NCBI GenBank assembly: GCA_003500135.1
Contig: DNTA01000187.1
Coordinates: 859-40,887, forward strand
Direction of reading: 5' to 3'
Source: Cytophagales bacterium
GTDB lineage: Bacteria > Bacteroidota > Bacteroidia > Cytophagales > Cyclobacteriaceae
DNA length: 40,029 nt
Under the pieces are notes generated by a model. It did not search any database. It saw only the letters and a list, made by a program, of their open reading frames with translations, and was not told the origin of the DNA. The stretch's first letter is position 1, and each line of letters begins with the position of its first letter. The position numbers were made by a program, and so were the translations under genes. Of this stretch, positions 31,241 through 40,029 are shown in pieces.

Positions 31241-33528
31241 GAAAATTATTCTTTATTTATTGTTTTTTGTCCGGGTTTCTTTTTTCGATAAATAAAGTCG
31301 ATGCCCAAAACCTTATGCCTGTTGGAGAGTGGCAATCTCATTTTAATTACCTCAGCGGCGTTGAAGTTGAAGAGGCGGATAATAAGGTGTTTTTTGCCTC
31401 TGAAAATGGCTTTTTTTACCTCGATAAGGAAGATAATTCTTACCGTTACCTCTCGACAAATAGTGGATTGAGTGATTTTAAGATCACCAGTATGGTTGCC
31501 CTTCCGGACAATTCGGGGGTGATCATTGGCTATGATAATGCCAATCTGGACATTTTACAAGAAAACACAATTTCTAACTACAGCAGATTAAAAGATGAAA
31601 TAAACCGCGAGGACAAAAGGATATATCATCTGTTGCCGGTCAACAATCTGTTGTATATCTCTACAGGTTTTGGGGTGGTGGTGTTAAACCTTGACAATTT
31701 TCTGATAGAGGAAAACTACTTTAATGTGGGTCCGGAAGGGAGCCGGATACAGGCATTTGGGGCGACTGTATTTCGGGACTCCGTATGGTTGGCTACCCAA
31801 AAGGGCATATTGGCCGCATCACTGGACCCTTCAGTAAACCGGCAGGATTTTACTAACTGGTATCTGTTTACTATTCAGGACGGCATTATTTCCAATACGC
31901 CTTTTATTGATATCGCAACCTTTAACAATCGTATTTATACCGTTGCCTCAAATGGTGATATCTATGAATACGATCAATTTTGGTCGCAAACTACTTTTAA
32001 AGCCACGGAGCCTGTTCAAAACATAAGTGTAAGTGGCAATGAGCTTTTTATGGGTTTCGAAGGAGGGTTTGGCACATATGATGGTACAAATTTTAGCACT
32101 AATACCAATGGGTTTTTTGATGTCTCGGATGTTTCTTCAATTGGAAATAAGACCTGGGTAGCCGATAACGAAGCTGGTTTAATTGAAATTGATGCCCAAA
32201 CCCTCTTCCGGTCTCCCGAAAGCTTACCTCTCACAACTCCATTCAATCTGGTATATTCTGAAGGTACCATGCACGCTTTAGCCGGTGGATTTTCGAGGAA
32301 CGGAACGTCGTTCAGTATATTAACAGGCTTAAGTAGATATGAAGACAGAATATGGTCGACATTTAGTGAAAACCCGCTACCCCAATTTATACCGGTAGAT
32401 CAATCCGCTGATTGGGTTGACGCAGAAGTAATTGGCGACTTAACTATAGTAGCATCTTTTCAATCCGGGCTGCACATAATTGATATTGATAATAATTCAT
32501 CTACATTGGATGCCGGTTCTACCGGAACATCTTTGCAGTACTCGCAGGAAGAACCATTAAAGACAAAAATAAGTGCGTTAGACAAAGATGGCAACGGTCA
32601 GATTTGGCTTGCGAATTTTGACAGCTCGGTTCCGCTACATAAATGGGATGGCCGTGAAGAGTGGCAAGGTTTTAATCTCATTACGAGTGGCAGCAGATAT
32701 CTAATAGATGTCCGAACTTCACCCTTTAATAATGTTTGGTTGAAACTAAGCGACAGAAGTGGCGGTGGCTTACTCGCTTTTGATCCTGAAAACCTGGTCG
32801 AAAGAAGAGTTTCAACACAGGATGATAATGGCGCTTTGCCGAGTAACTTCATAACAGATTATCAGTTTGACCTGGATGGCATACTTTGGATCACAACGGA
32901 TGAAGGTGTGGTTTATCTCGACGATCCTACCAGGGCGCTTGATCAAAATAGCGACGGATTGTTTTTTGCCCTGGAGGCCATCATTCCTGTTTTTGAAGGG
33001 CAATTTTTATTTCGGAATACAAGAGTGAACTGTATTGCTATTGATGGCGGTAACCGCAAATGGATGGGCACAGAAAACGGCGCTTGGCTATTTGATGAAG
33101 ATATGAACGAGTTGGTAGATCATTATACCACGGAAAACAGCCCCTTGCCCGATAATAATGTTCTTGACATTGAAGTGAATAACCAAAGCGGTGAAGTATT
33201 CTTTTCAACTGAAAAGGGTGTGGTATCTTTTCAGTCTGATGCCATTGAAGAAGAGGATATTCTGGATGAGCTTAAAATATATCCTAATCCGGTACGACCT
33301 GGATATACAGGACTGATCACCATTGACGGTTTAATACGCGATGCGCTTATCAAAATCACGGATATTTCCGGAAACCTTGTTTATGAAACCTATAGCAATG
33401 GGGGCCGAGCCACCTGGAATGGAAAAACAGCAAATGGTCAGCAGGTAGGTAATGGCATTTATTTAGTGCTGGTAGCTACCAATGATGGCAGTCAGAAAAT
33501 AGCTGGTAAAATCGCTATTGTTAATTAA
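31237..33528 (+). CDS. porZ: PorZ-like type IX secretion system beta-propeller protein
   Basis: 763 aa. Signal peptide [20 protein letters not shown] to about VDAQ. PorZ-type N-terminus: [48 protein letters not shown]. Residues up to ~670 form propeller blades with two-component-regulator-propeller repeats (e.g. [38 protein letters not shown]). The last ~80 residues are a T9SS type A sorting domain: [11 protein letters not shown], ending [20 protein letters not shown]. In Porphyromonas, PorZ is part of the surface attachment complex that delivers A-LPS to T9SS cargo. The start overlaps the tdk stop (ATGA) and recO follows after one base, an arrangement I recall in other Bacteroidota. Confidence 0.85.
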   Translation: MRKLFFIYCFLSGFLFSINKVDAQNLMPVGEWQSHFNYLSGVEVEEADNKVFFASENGFFYLDKEDNSYRYLSTNSGLSDFKITSMVALPDNSGVIIGYDNANLDILQENTISNYSRLKDEINREDKRIYHLLPVNNLLYISTGFGVVVLNLDNFLIEENYFNVGPEGSRIQAFGATVFRDSVWLATQKGILAASLDPSVNRQDFTNWYLFTIQDGIISNTPFIDIATFNNRIYTVASNGDIYEYDQFWSQTTFKATEPVQNISVSGNELFMGFEGGFGTYDGTNFSTNTNGFFDVSDVSSIGNKTWVADNEAGLIEIDAQTLFRSPESLPLTTPFNLVYSEGTMHALAGGFSRNGTSFSILTGLSRYEDRIWSTFSENPLPQFIPVDQSADWVDAEVIGDLTIVASFQSGLHIIDIDNNSSTLDAGSTGTSLQYSQEEPLKTKISALDKDGNGQIWLANFDSSVPLHKWDGREEWQGFNLITSGSRYLIDVRTSPFNNVWLKLSDRSGGGLLAFDPENLVERRVSTQDDNGALPSNFITDYQFDLDGILWITTDEGVVYLDDPTRALDQNSDGLFFALEAIIPVFEGQFLFRNTRVNCIAIDGGNRKWMGTENGAWLFDEDMNELVDHYTTENSPLPDNNVLDIEVNNQSGEVFFSTEKGVVSFQSDAIEEEDILDELKIYPNPVRPGYTGLITIDGLIRDALIKITDISGNLVYETYSNGGRATWNGKTANGQQVGNGIYLVLVATNDGSQKIAGKIAIVN

Positions 33529-33529
33529 T

Positions 33530-34219
33530 ATGCTGTACAAAACCCGCGCCATTTCGCTGAGTTATATTAAATACAAAGAAAGCTCAATCATTGCACGATT
33601 GTACACCGAGCGCTTCGGCCTTCAATCATATGTGGTTAATGGGGTACGCAGTGCCAAAGGAAAATTAAAAATAGCCCTGTTTCAACCACTTACACTACTC
33701 GATCTAGTGGTTTATCATCGTGATAAAAAAGACCTACACCGCATATCGGAAATGAAATGCAGTGAGGTGTTTCATTCTCTTCCTTTTGAAACCAGAAAAG
33801 CGAGTATTGCCATTTTCATTACTGAAGTGTTGAACAAAATATTAAAGGAAGAAAGTGAAAATGAAGACCTGTTCTCCTACCTGCACGACTCTGTGTTGAT
33901 TCTCGACCACCTCGAAAAGGGTGAGGTTAATTTTCATTTGCAATTTTTATTCGGGTTGGCCAAATACCTGGGAATTGCGCCCGGAAATGTGGATACAATG
34001 ATTAACCAAATAGCCGTATACGACGATTTAAGCAAAACAGATTACTCAGTGATCCAACAGGTTTTGGAAAGTAAGTATGGCGATGTCTTACCGGGTATCA
34101 ACCACAATCACCGCAATCAGGTCCTCAAGCACATTTTGGCATTTTATGGCCATCATTTTGACCATATGCATTATAGTGACTTCAAATCGCTGCCTGTATT
34201 GCGGGCGGTTCTTTCTTGA
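33530..34219 (+). CDS. recO: DNA repair protein RecO
   Basis: 229 aa from ATG 33530, one base after the porZ stop; a TTG at 33518 would overlap porZ and is less likely. N-terminal OB fold: MLYKTRAISLSYIKYKESSI, IARLYTERFGLQSYVVNGVR. A helical C-terminal part follows (FLFGLAKYLGIAPG). The zinc-binding Cys cluster of some RecO proteins is absent, as is usual in this phylum. RecO works with RecR to load RecA on SSB-coated DNA in the RecF pathway. Confidence 0.9.
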   Translation: MLYKTRAISLSYIKYKESSIIARLYTERFGLQSYVVNGVRSAKGKLKIALFQPLTLLDLVVYHRDKKDLHRISEMKCSEVFHSLPFETRKASIAIFITEVLNKILKEESENEDLFSYLHDSVLILDHLEKGEVNFHLQFLFGLAKYLGIAPGNVDTMINQIAVYDDLSKTDYSVIQQVLESKYGDVLPGINHNHRNQVLKHILAFYGHHFDHMHYSDFKSLPVLRAVLS

Positions 34220-34227
34220 TATGTATT

Positions 34228-34254
34228 AAAAAAGGGACACGAGGCCCCTTTTTA
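34228..34254. terminator. Bidirectional terminator between recO and atpC
   Basis: AAAAAAGGG, loop ACACGAGGC, CCCTTTTTA: a GC core flanked by A and T tracts on opposite sides, so it works in both directions. It lies between convergent genes, nine bases after the recO stop and 26 before the atpC stop. Confidence 0.8.
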
Positions 34255-34279
34255 TATTCAATACAATAATTTTTTTGAT

Positions 34280-34525
34280 TTATTCTTCCACACCTTGTGC
34301 CAAAACAATAATGTGGTTATCCAGCACTTCTACCACTCCACCGGTAACAATCATTTCCATGGCGCCCTTAACCGTATGATACTTCAGGGTACCTTTTTCT
34401 AGTGAGCTAATCAGCGCTGCGTGATTCTGCAATACCTGAAACGAACCCTTGCTTCCTGGAAGTGTTGCCGACACTACTTCGCCTTCAAAAACTTTTTTAT
34501 CTGGTGTGATAATTTCCAAATACAT
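34280..34525 (-). CDS. atpC: ATP synthase F1 subunit epsilon
   Basis: 81 aa. Only the N-terminal beta-sandwich of epsilon is present: MYLEIITPDKKVFEGEVVSA, PGSKGSFQVLQNHAALISSL, VTGGVVEVLDNHIIVLAQG. The C-terminal helical hairpin that inhibits ATP hydrolysis in longer homologues is absent, which is the norm in Bacteroidota. Lies 11 bases after atpD in the same operon. Confidence 0.95.
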   Translation of the reverse strand: MYLEIITPDKKVFEGEVVSATLPGSKGSFQVLQNHAALISSLEKGTLKYHTVKGAMEMIVTGGVVEVLDNHIIVLAQGVEE

Positions 34526-34536
34526 ATTAATTCAGA

Positions 34537-36060
<1,524 letters not shown>

Positions 36061-36093
36061 CTACTTTTTTTGTGTTGTTTCAAAAATGAAGCA

Positions 36094-36125
36094 CAAAACT
36101 AAGTTTAAATCTCGTTTTTTACCAA
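36094..36125 (-). promoter_or_regulatory. Bacteroidota-type promoter of atpDC
   Basis: On the minus strand TAGTTTTG (36101-36094) matches TAnnTTTG and TTG (36125-36123) lies 21 bases upstream. Transcription would start near 36088, about 40 bases before the atpD ATG. Confidence 0.55.
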
Positions 36126-36156
36126 GTTATCAAAAAAATTTTCGCAAATATGTGGT

Positions 36157-37383
36157 CTACGATTTCAAAAGGATGCGAAAGGTTGTGCCCCGTTCAATTT
36201 CAGAGTATTTCACATAAATCCTTCCTTCATGATAGTGATCTACTATGCGCTTTACCAGGGTAAGGCCGAGGCCCCAGCCCCTCTTTTTAGTGGTATATCC
36301 CGGAACAAATACGTCTCTAATTTTTGATTTTGGAATTCCTTTACCCGTATCGCATATATCAACTACCACTCTGTCTTCCATACCATGCGATATGCGAATA
36401 TCAATTTTTCCAATGCCACCCATTGAGTCTACGGCATTTTTACAAAGGTTCTCGATTACCCATCCAAAAAGTGGTTTATTAAGCTTTGCGCGTATATCAC
36501 AGGGTTTGGCTTCAACATTAATATCGACCTTCTTTGACAGGCGTTTCTTTAAATAATTTACCGTTTCTTCAATACACTGCACTACATTTTCATTGTCGAG
36601 TACAGGCACCGAACCAATGTTGGAAAATCGGGCTGTTATCATCTCAAGCCGGTGAATGTCTTTTTCAAGCTCCGTTACCACCTCATTATTTTCTAGTTCA
36701 ACATCTGTCTTAAGGTATTCTATCCAGGCAATCAAAGATGATATTGGTGTACCCAACTGATGGGCCGTTTCTTTGGCCAAGCCTACCCATACGCGGTTTT
36801 GCTCGGCAGCTTTTGAGTAATTAAAGGCAAGCAGTACGATCAACCCGAAAATGGCAATAACCGACAATTGTACATGAGGATAGTATTCCAGCTTTTTCAA
36901 TAAGGCTGAGTTTTCATAGTACACATAATTATAGTCATATACCTCACCTTCTTCATCGCGGAAAGTTAACATGAGCGGTTCCTTTTCTTCTTCCATCTCT
37001 TTCATTCTCTCCCGAAGAAAGCTGAGCCGCTGATCTCCCATAAGATTGGGGTCCATATCCAGGTTTTTACCTTGCAATGGTCTTCCTGAACCATCAGCCA
37101 ATATAACCGGGATGGAATTATTGGGCAACATAATTTCCTGAATAACAAATGTTAGATCTGCCGCATTGGGTTCATTGGCTGTATATTCCACTGTTTTGGC
37201 ATACAGCTCTATAAGCTGTTGTTCCCGTTCTTTTAATGCTTCTACCAGATTGCGCGTATAAATAATGGACCCTGCCCCGATAACCACGGCCAGCGATACC
37301 ACCAACCAATTAAAAGTCGACTTGTTCTTGTATAAGTCGATGCCAAATGGTTTATCTTTTCTTTTTTTCTTTTCAGCCGACAC
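36157..37383 (-). CDS. Membrane sensor histidine kinase with atypical H-box
   Basis: 408 aa. Two membrane segments (about 25-43 and 171-188) enclose a ~125-residue extracytoplasmic sensing region. The H-box is VGLAKETAHQLGTPISSLIA with His208: a Gln follows where most HisKA proteins have Glu-[IL]-Arg/Lys, and Gly-Thr-Pro replaces Arg-Thr-Pro. The ATPase domain has N-box VIENLCKNAVDSMGG, G1 DTGKGIP and G2 RGWGLGLTLVKRIVDHYH. The KETAHQLGTP type is a conserved Bacteroidota kinase family in my memory. No response regulator is adjacent; the partner must lie elsewhere. Signal unknown. Same strand as atpDC but with a separate gap of about 110 bases. Confidence 0.9.
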   Translation of the reverse strand: MSAEKKKRKDKPFGIDLYKNKSTFNWLVVSLAVVIGAGSIIYTRNLVEALKEREQQLIELYAKTVEYTANEPNAADLTFVIQEIMLPNNSIPVILADGSGRPLQGKNLDMDPNLMGDQRLSFLRERMKEMEEEKEPLMLTFRDEEGEVYDYNYVYYENSALLKKLEYYPHVQLSVIAIFGLIVLLAFNYSKAAEQNRVWVGLAKETAHQLGTPISSLIAWIEYLKTDVELENNEVVTELEKDIHRLEMITARFSNIGSVPVLDNENVVQCIEETVNYLKKRLSKKVDINVEAKPCDIRAKLNKPLFGWVIENLCKNAVDSMGGIGKIDIRISHGMEDRVVVDICDTGKGIPKSKIRDVFVPGYTTKKRGWGLGLTLVKRIVDHYHEGRIYVKYSEIERGTTFRILLKS

Positions 37384-37563
37384 CTGTAACTATCCCGTAT
37401 AATTGATAAAAAAGGCCTGGAAAACCGGATTGAACAAGCTTTCGCCCAAAATTTTTAACACTTATCAAAAGTTTGCACCATTAGCCTGATAAATCCAGGT
37501 TTAATGTTACAAAAAATATTTGATCCGAAAATACACATATGGTCTTATGAAGTCATAAGCAAT

Positions 37564-37592
37564 AAAAAAAGCCCCAATTCGGGGCTTTTTGT
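37564..37592 (-). terminator. Intrinsic terminator of degP
   Basis: Minus strand: AAAAAGCCCC, loop GAATT, GGGGCTTTTTTT. A perfect stem with a strong T-tract, about 25 bases after the degP stop. The A-tract makes it work on the plus strand as well. Confidence 0.9.
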
Positions 37593-37614
37593 TCATTATA
37601 AAATTATGATTTAA

Positions 37615-39078
37615 CTACCATCCTAATCCATAGTAGGCTTCTTCACCATCGGGGTACACACCGGCAATAAGAATACCTCCACGCTTGCCTCGCAACACCT
37701 GGGTGAGATCATCTACATCTTTAATCTCCATTTTATCAATGCTGGTAATGATAAAACCTTCTTTTATTCCGGCAGCCTTGAATTTACCATTCCCTAGTTT
37801 GGTGATTTTAACACCATTTTCGATTTCTAATGATTCTTTATCTTCTTCTGAAATATTGGTAAAAGTAGCCCCCTCAATGGTCAAAACATTCGCACTTTTT
37901 ACGACTTTTGTGTCGTTCAACATGTTTTTCAGTGTTGCGTTGGTAGTTTTTGTTTTTCCTTCCCTTTTAAAGGTCACTACAATTTTATCGCCAGGCCTAT
38001 GACGTGCAACCTGATCCTGCAGTTCTGCCACATTTTTCACCTCTACATTATCTATCGCTACAATCACATCTCCTTCTTCTATGCCTGCTTCGTCGGCTGC
38101 ACTCTCTTCACCCACACCCATAACATATACACCCGATAGCTCCTCAACGCCACGTTCCTGAATTCTCGGATCACTCACATCAGCGATTTCAACGCCAAGT
38201 AACGCGCGTTGTACAACTCCGTACTCTTTCAGATCCTCAACTACTTTTTTTACTATAGAAACTGGTACGGCAAAAGAGTACCCGGCATAAGTGCCTGTAG
38301 GTGTGGCAATAGCAGTATTGATACCTAATAATCTTCCTTTGAGATCAACCAGGGCTCCACCGCTATTGCCCGGGTTCACTGCTGCATCGGTTTGAATAAA
38401 TGATTCGATGCCATATCGTCTGCGAAGGATATTAATATTCCTGGCTTTTGCACTAACAATTCCTGCCGTAACGGTTGAGGTTAGGTTGAAAGGGTTACCT
38501 ACTGCCAGCACCCATTCCCCGATACGTACATCATCAGAATTTCCGTATGACATATGAGGCAAGCCTTCTTCTTCCACTTTTATAAGTGCAAGATCTGTAT
38601 TTGGATCTGTACCGATTTTTTTTGCTTCAAAAATGCGATTATCGTTAAGTGTAACCTCAATTTTATCGGCATCTTCAATTACGTGATTATTGGTAACGAT
38701 ATAACCGTCCTCGCTGATTATGACGCCTGAACCTGATGACATACCCGGTTGACGTCTTTGTTCACGCGGATCTCCGAAAAAATCGGGGAACATATCCTGA
38801 AACGGATTCCTTTGTGCATTGGCCGAGCTTGCTTCGTAGGATGATTTGATGTGTACCACTGCGGGAGTGGCCACTTCAGCAGCAGCTACAAAATTAAGTC
38901 CTTCCGGTACTATGTAACTGGAAGTATCAAAATTGTATTTTGCATATCTAACCTGATTGGCCGACGTGTTTTGCGTAGGCACCGGGGTTTCAAAAAACAA
39001 TTTGAAACCTCCCAAAGCGACTAATCCGCCAAATAACGAAGCGAAAAGTACGGCAACTAATAATTGTCTTTTATTCAT
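37615..39078 (-). CDS. degP: DegP/HtrA (Do family) periplasmic serine protease
   Basis: 487 aa. N-terminal anchor or signal MNKRQLLVAVLFASLFGGLV. Trypsin-like domain with the full triad: His132 in IVTNNHVIEDADK, Asp162 in DPNTDLALIKV, Ser239 in AAVNPGNSGGALVDL. Two PDZ domains follow (first from ~285: LLGVEIADVSDPRIQERGV, GIEEGDVIVAIDNVEV; second from ~400: GVKITKLGNGKFKAAGIKEG). It degrades or refolds misfolded envelope proteins. A palindrome about 76 bases upstream may regulate it. It neighbours the hsp20 gene, each with its own terminator. Confidence 0.95.
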   Translation of the reverse strand: MNKRQLLVAVLFASLFGGLVALGGFKLFFETPVPTQNTSANQVRYAKYNFDTSSYIVPEGLNFVAAAEVATPAVVHIKSSYEASSANAQRNPFQDMFPDFFGDPREQRRQPGMSSGSGVIISEDGYIVTNNHVIEDADKIEVTLNDNRIFEAKKIGTDPNTDLALIKVEEEGLPHMSYGNSDDVRIGEWVLAVGNPFNLTSTVTAGIVSAKARNINILRRRYGIESFIQTDAAVNPGNSGGALVDLKGRLLGINTAIATPTGTYAGYSFAVPVSIVKKVVEDLKEYGVVQRALLGVEIADVSDPRIQERGVEELSGVYVMGVGEESAADEAGIEEGDVIVAIDNVEVKNVAELQDQVARHRPGDKIVVTFKREGKTKTTNATLKNMLNDTKVVKSANVLTIEGATFTNISEEDKESLEIENGVKITKLGNGKFKAAGIKEGFIITSIDKMEIKDVDDLTQVLRGKRGGILIAGVYPDGEEAYYGLGW

Positions 39079-39153
39079 CTTATCTCCTGTTTAAGTCTTA
39101 AAATCGTTCTGTTCTCTGAGGCAAATCAACGAAACCCAAACTATTTGGATGTG

Positions 39154-39175
39154 TTTGTTAACATTTTTTAACAAA
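39154..39175. promoter_or_regulatory. Palindromic operator-like site upstream of degP
   Basis: TTTGTTAA (39154-39161), six-base spacer CATTTT, TTAACAAA (39168-39175): perfect inverted arms, 76 bases before the degP start. There is no T-tract, so an operator for a dimeric regulator is more likely than a terminator. The regulator is not visible here. Confidence 0.4.
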
Positions 39176-39252
39176 TTCCATAATGTAGAACGAATGAAAC
39201 AGTTACTCTGTTTTTTATATGGACCTTCAATTTACAGTTTTTATAGACAAAA

Positions 39253-39281
39253 AAGCCTTTCGATGAATCACCGAAAGGCTT
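39253..39281 (-). terminator. Intrinsic terminator of hsp20
   Basis: Minus strand: AAGCCTTTCG, loop GTGATTCAT, CGAAAGGCTT followed by TTTTGTC. A perfect 10-bp stem with T-tract, 21 bases after the hsp20 stop. Confidence 0.88.
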
Positions 39282-39302
39282 ATTTCTTTATGGAAACTCA
39301 AT

Positions 39303-39722
39303 TTACTTGACCTGAATAGTCCTTTTGATGTTTTTTTTCTCATCCTTTGGTATAAAGATGGTCAAAATACCAAGTTCATAACCTGCTTTGATCTTGTCGG
39401 CAACAGCATCTTCAGGCAGATAGAAATTTCGCTCGAAATCACCTTTTCTGATTTCCTGTTTTACGAGCTTTTCGCCTTCCTGAAGTTCTTTTTCCGACCT
39501 TTTACCTTTTATGTTAAGCCTGTCGTTGTCGATATTAATCTCTATCTGACCTTTTGCAACGCCTGGCAAAGCTAGTTCCAAAATATATTGGCCTTCTAAA
39601 TCGAATACATCAGTAGAAGGCACAAATCGCTTTACCTGAGGTGTTTCAAAAATGTCATTCAACAAGTTGTCAAAAAGGTTGTCGACATTGTCTTGTCCAT
39701 GATTAAATTTTACTAGTGCCAT
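39303..39722 (-). CDS. Hsp20/alpha-crystallin family small heat shock protein
   Basis: 139 aa from ATG 39722 (MALVKFN); the frame extends to a TTG at 39731, which is less likely. Alpha-crystallin domain from ~40 to the end: STDVFDLEGQYILELALPGV, IEINIDNDRLNIKGKR, FERNFYLPEDAVADKIKAGY, ELGILTIFIPK with the conserved G-I-L strand, ending KRTIQVK. ATP-independent holdase for unfolding proteins. A small palindrome ATTTTG-TAC-CAAAAT at 39772-39786, 50 bases upstream, could be a control site. The region 39787-40010 shows nothing further. Confidence 0.95.
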   Translation of the reverse strand: MALVKFNHGQDNVDNLFDNLLNDIFETPQVKRFVPSTDVFDLEGQYILELALPGVAKGQIEINIDNDRLNIKGKRSEKELQEGEKLVKQEIRKGDFERNFYLPEDAVADKIKAGYELGILTIFIPKDEKKNIKRTIQVK

Positions 39723-40010
39723 AATATTCAATGTTTAGTTTGTTTCGAATGATTTATCCCTACATCGACCAATTTTGTACCAAAATGAAAACCCACCTTT
39801 TTTCGACATATAAACATGTCATTGTGTCTGTTTTAATGCCTTTTGAACTACTCTTTGTGACATTATGTCTCATTTTTGGTTAGTACAGGTTACAGAAAAG
39901 GCAAAAAATGGAAGATAGGTTAAAAACGAATTTTTTTTGGGGTAGGTATTGCATATAAGAAAACCGCCTGCTACATTTGCATTCCATTTCGGGGACGAAG
40001 TGTACTTAAT

Positions 40011-40029
40011 TCCTCAGTAGCTCAGTTGG
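40011..40029 (+). tRNA. 5' end of a tRNA gene, cut by the window edge
   Basis: TCCTCAGTAGCTCAGTTGG has the layout of a tRNA start: a 7-base acceptor strand TCCTCAG, TA at positions 8-9 and the D-arm GCTCAGTTGG. The anticodon lies beyond the window, so the type cannot be told. Confidence 0.7.

Overview
The window looks like a stretch of chromosome from a low-to-mid-GC member of the Bacteroidota, most likely a free-living Cytophagales-type bacterium. The grounds are a PorZ-like type IX secretion protein with a C-terminal sorting domain next to recO, a detached atpD-atpC pair with a very short epsilon subunit, several promoters of the Bacteroidota form TTG-N(19-23)-TAnnTTTG, and families common in this phylum (DUF2007, DUF2911, WG repeats, CarboxypepD_reg-like, DUF6597-type AraC regulators). 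I see no insertion sequence, prophage, rRNA or CRISPR array. One tRNA gene is cut by the right edge.

Layout. 1-3.1 kb is a sparse, decaying area: an AraC-type regulator and a secreted VOC protein, then a DNA alkylation repair (AlkD/HEAT-like) pseudogene and the remnant of another gene. 3.1-8.6 kb holds an SDR-type reductase, a lone PhnD-like binding protein convergent with a GAF sensor kinase whose receiver domain is wrecked, and an ALDH-DinB operon. 8.8-12.7 kb is an envelope operon: lipoprotein, DUF4384-like protein and a WG-repeat protein fused to a caspase-like protease. 12.7-18.4 kb, on the minus strand, carries an M28 peptidase, psd, glutamate dehydrogenase, cdsA, a DUF2007 protein and a CPBP membrane protease. 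18.4-24.4 kb holds dusB, a DMT exporter, a small conserved protein, a K+ channel, a TerB/LETM1-like protein and two thioredoxin-fold proteins.

24.4-24.84 kb is a gene-free AT-rich stretch with three perfect DnaA boxes at exact 10-bp spacing plus a fourth inverted box; it is a candidate replication origin. From 24.8 to 30.5 kb come a ClC channel with CBS domains, a nitronate monooxygenase/FabK-like enzyme overlapping a VOC gene, a CarboxypepD_reg-like protein, a DUF2911 protein and a conserved acidic hypothetical protein. From 30.6 to 34.2 kb, tdk-porZ-recO form a tight operon, but tdk carries an in-frame TGA at codon 11. From 34.2 kb to the end, all on the minus strand, are atpC, atpD, a sensor kinase with an unusual H-box, a DegP/HtrA protease and an Hsp20 chaperone, then the start of a tRNA.

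Themes: phospholipid synthesis (cdsA, psd); envelope stress and proteolysis (DegP, Hsp20, CPBP, M28, the caspase operon); ion homeostasis (K+ channel, LETM1-like, ClC). Several genes show recent decay: the alkD-like gene, the receiver of the hybrid kinase, tdk, and possibly the C-terminus of the small protein at 20.4 kb.
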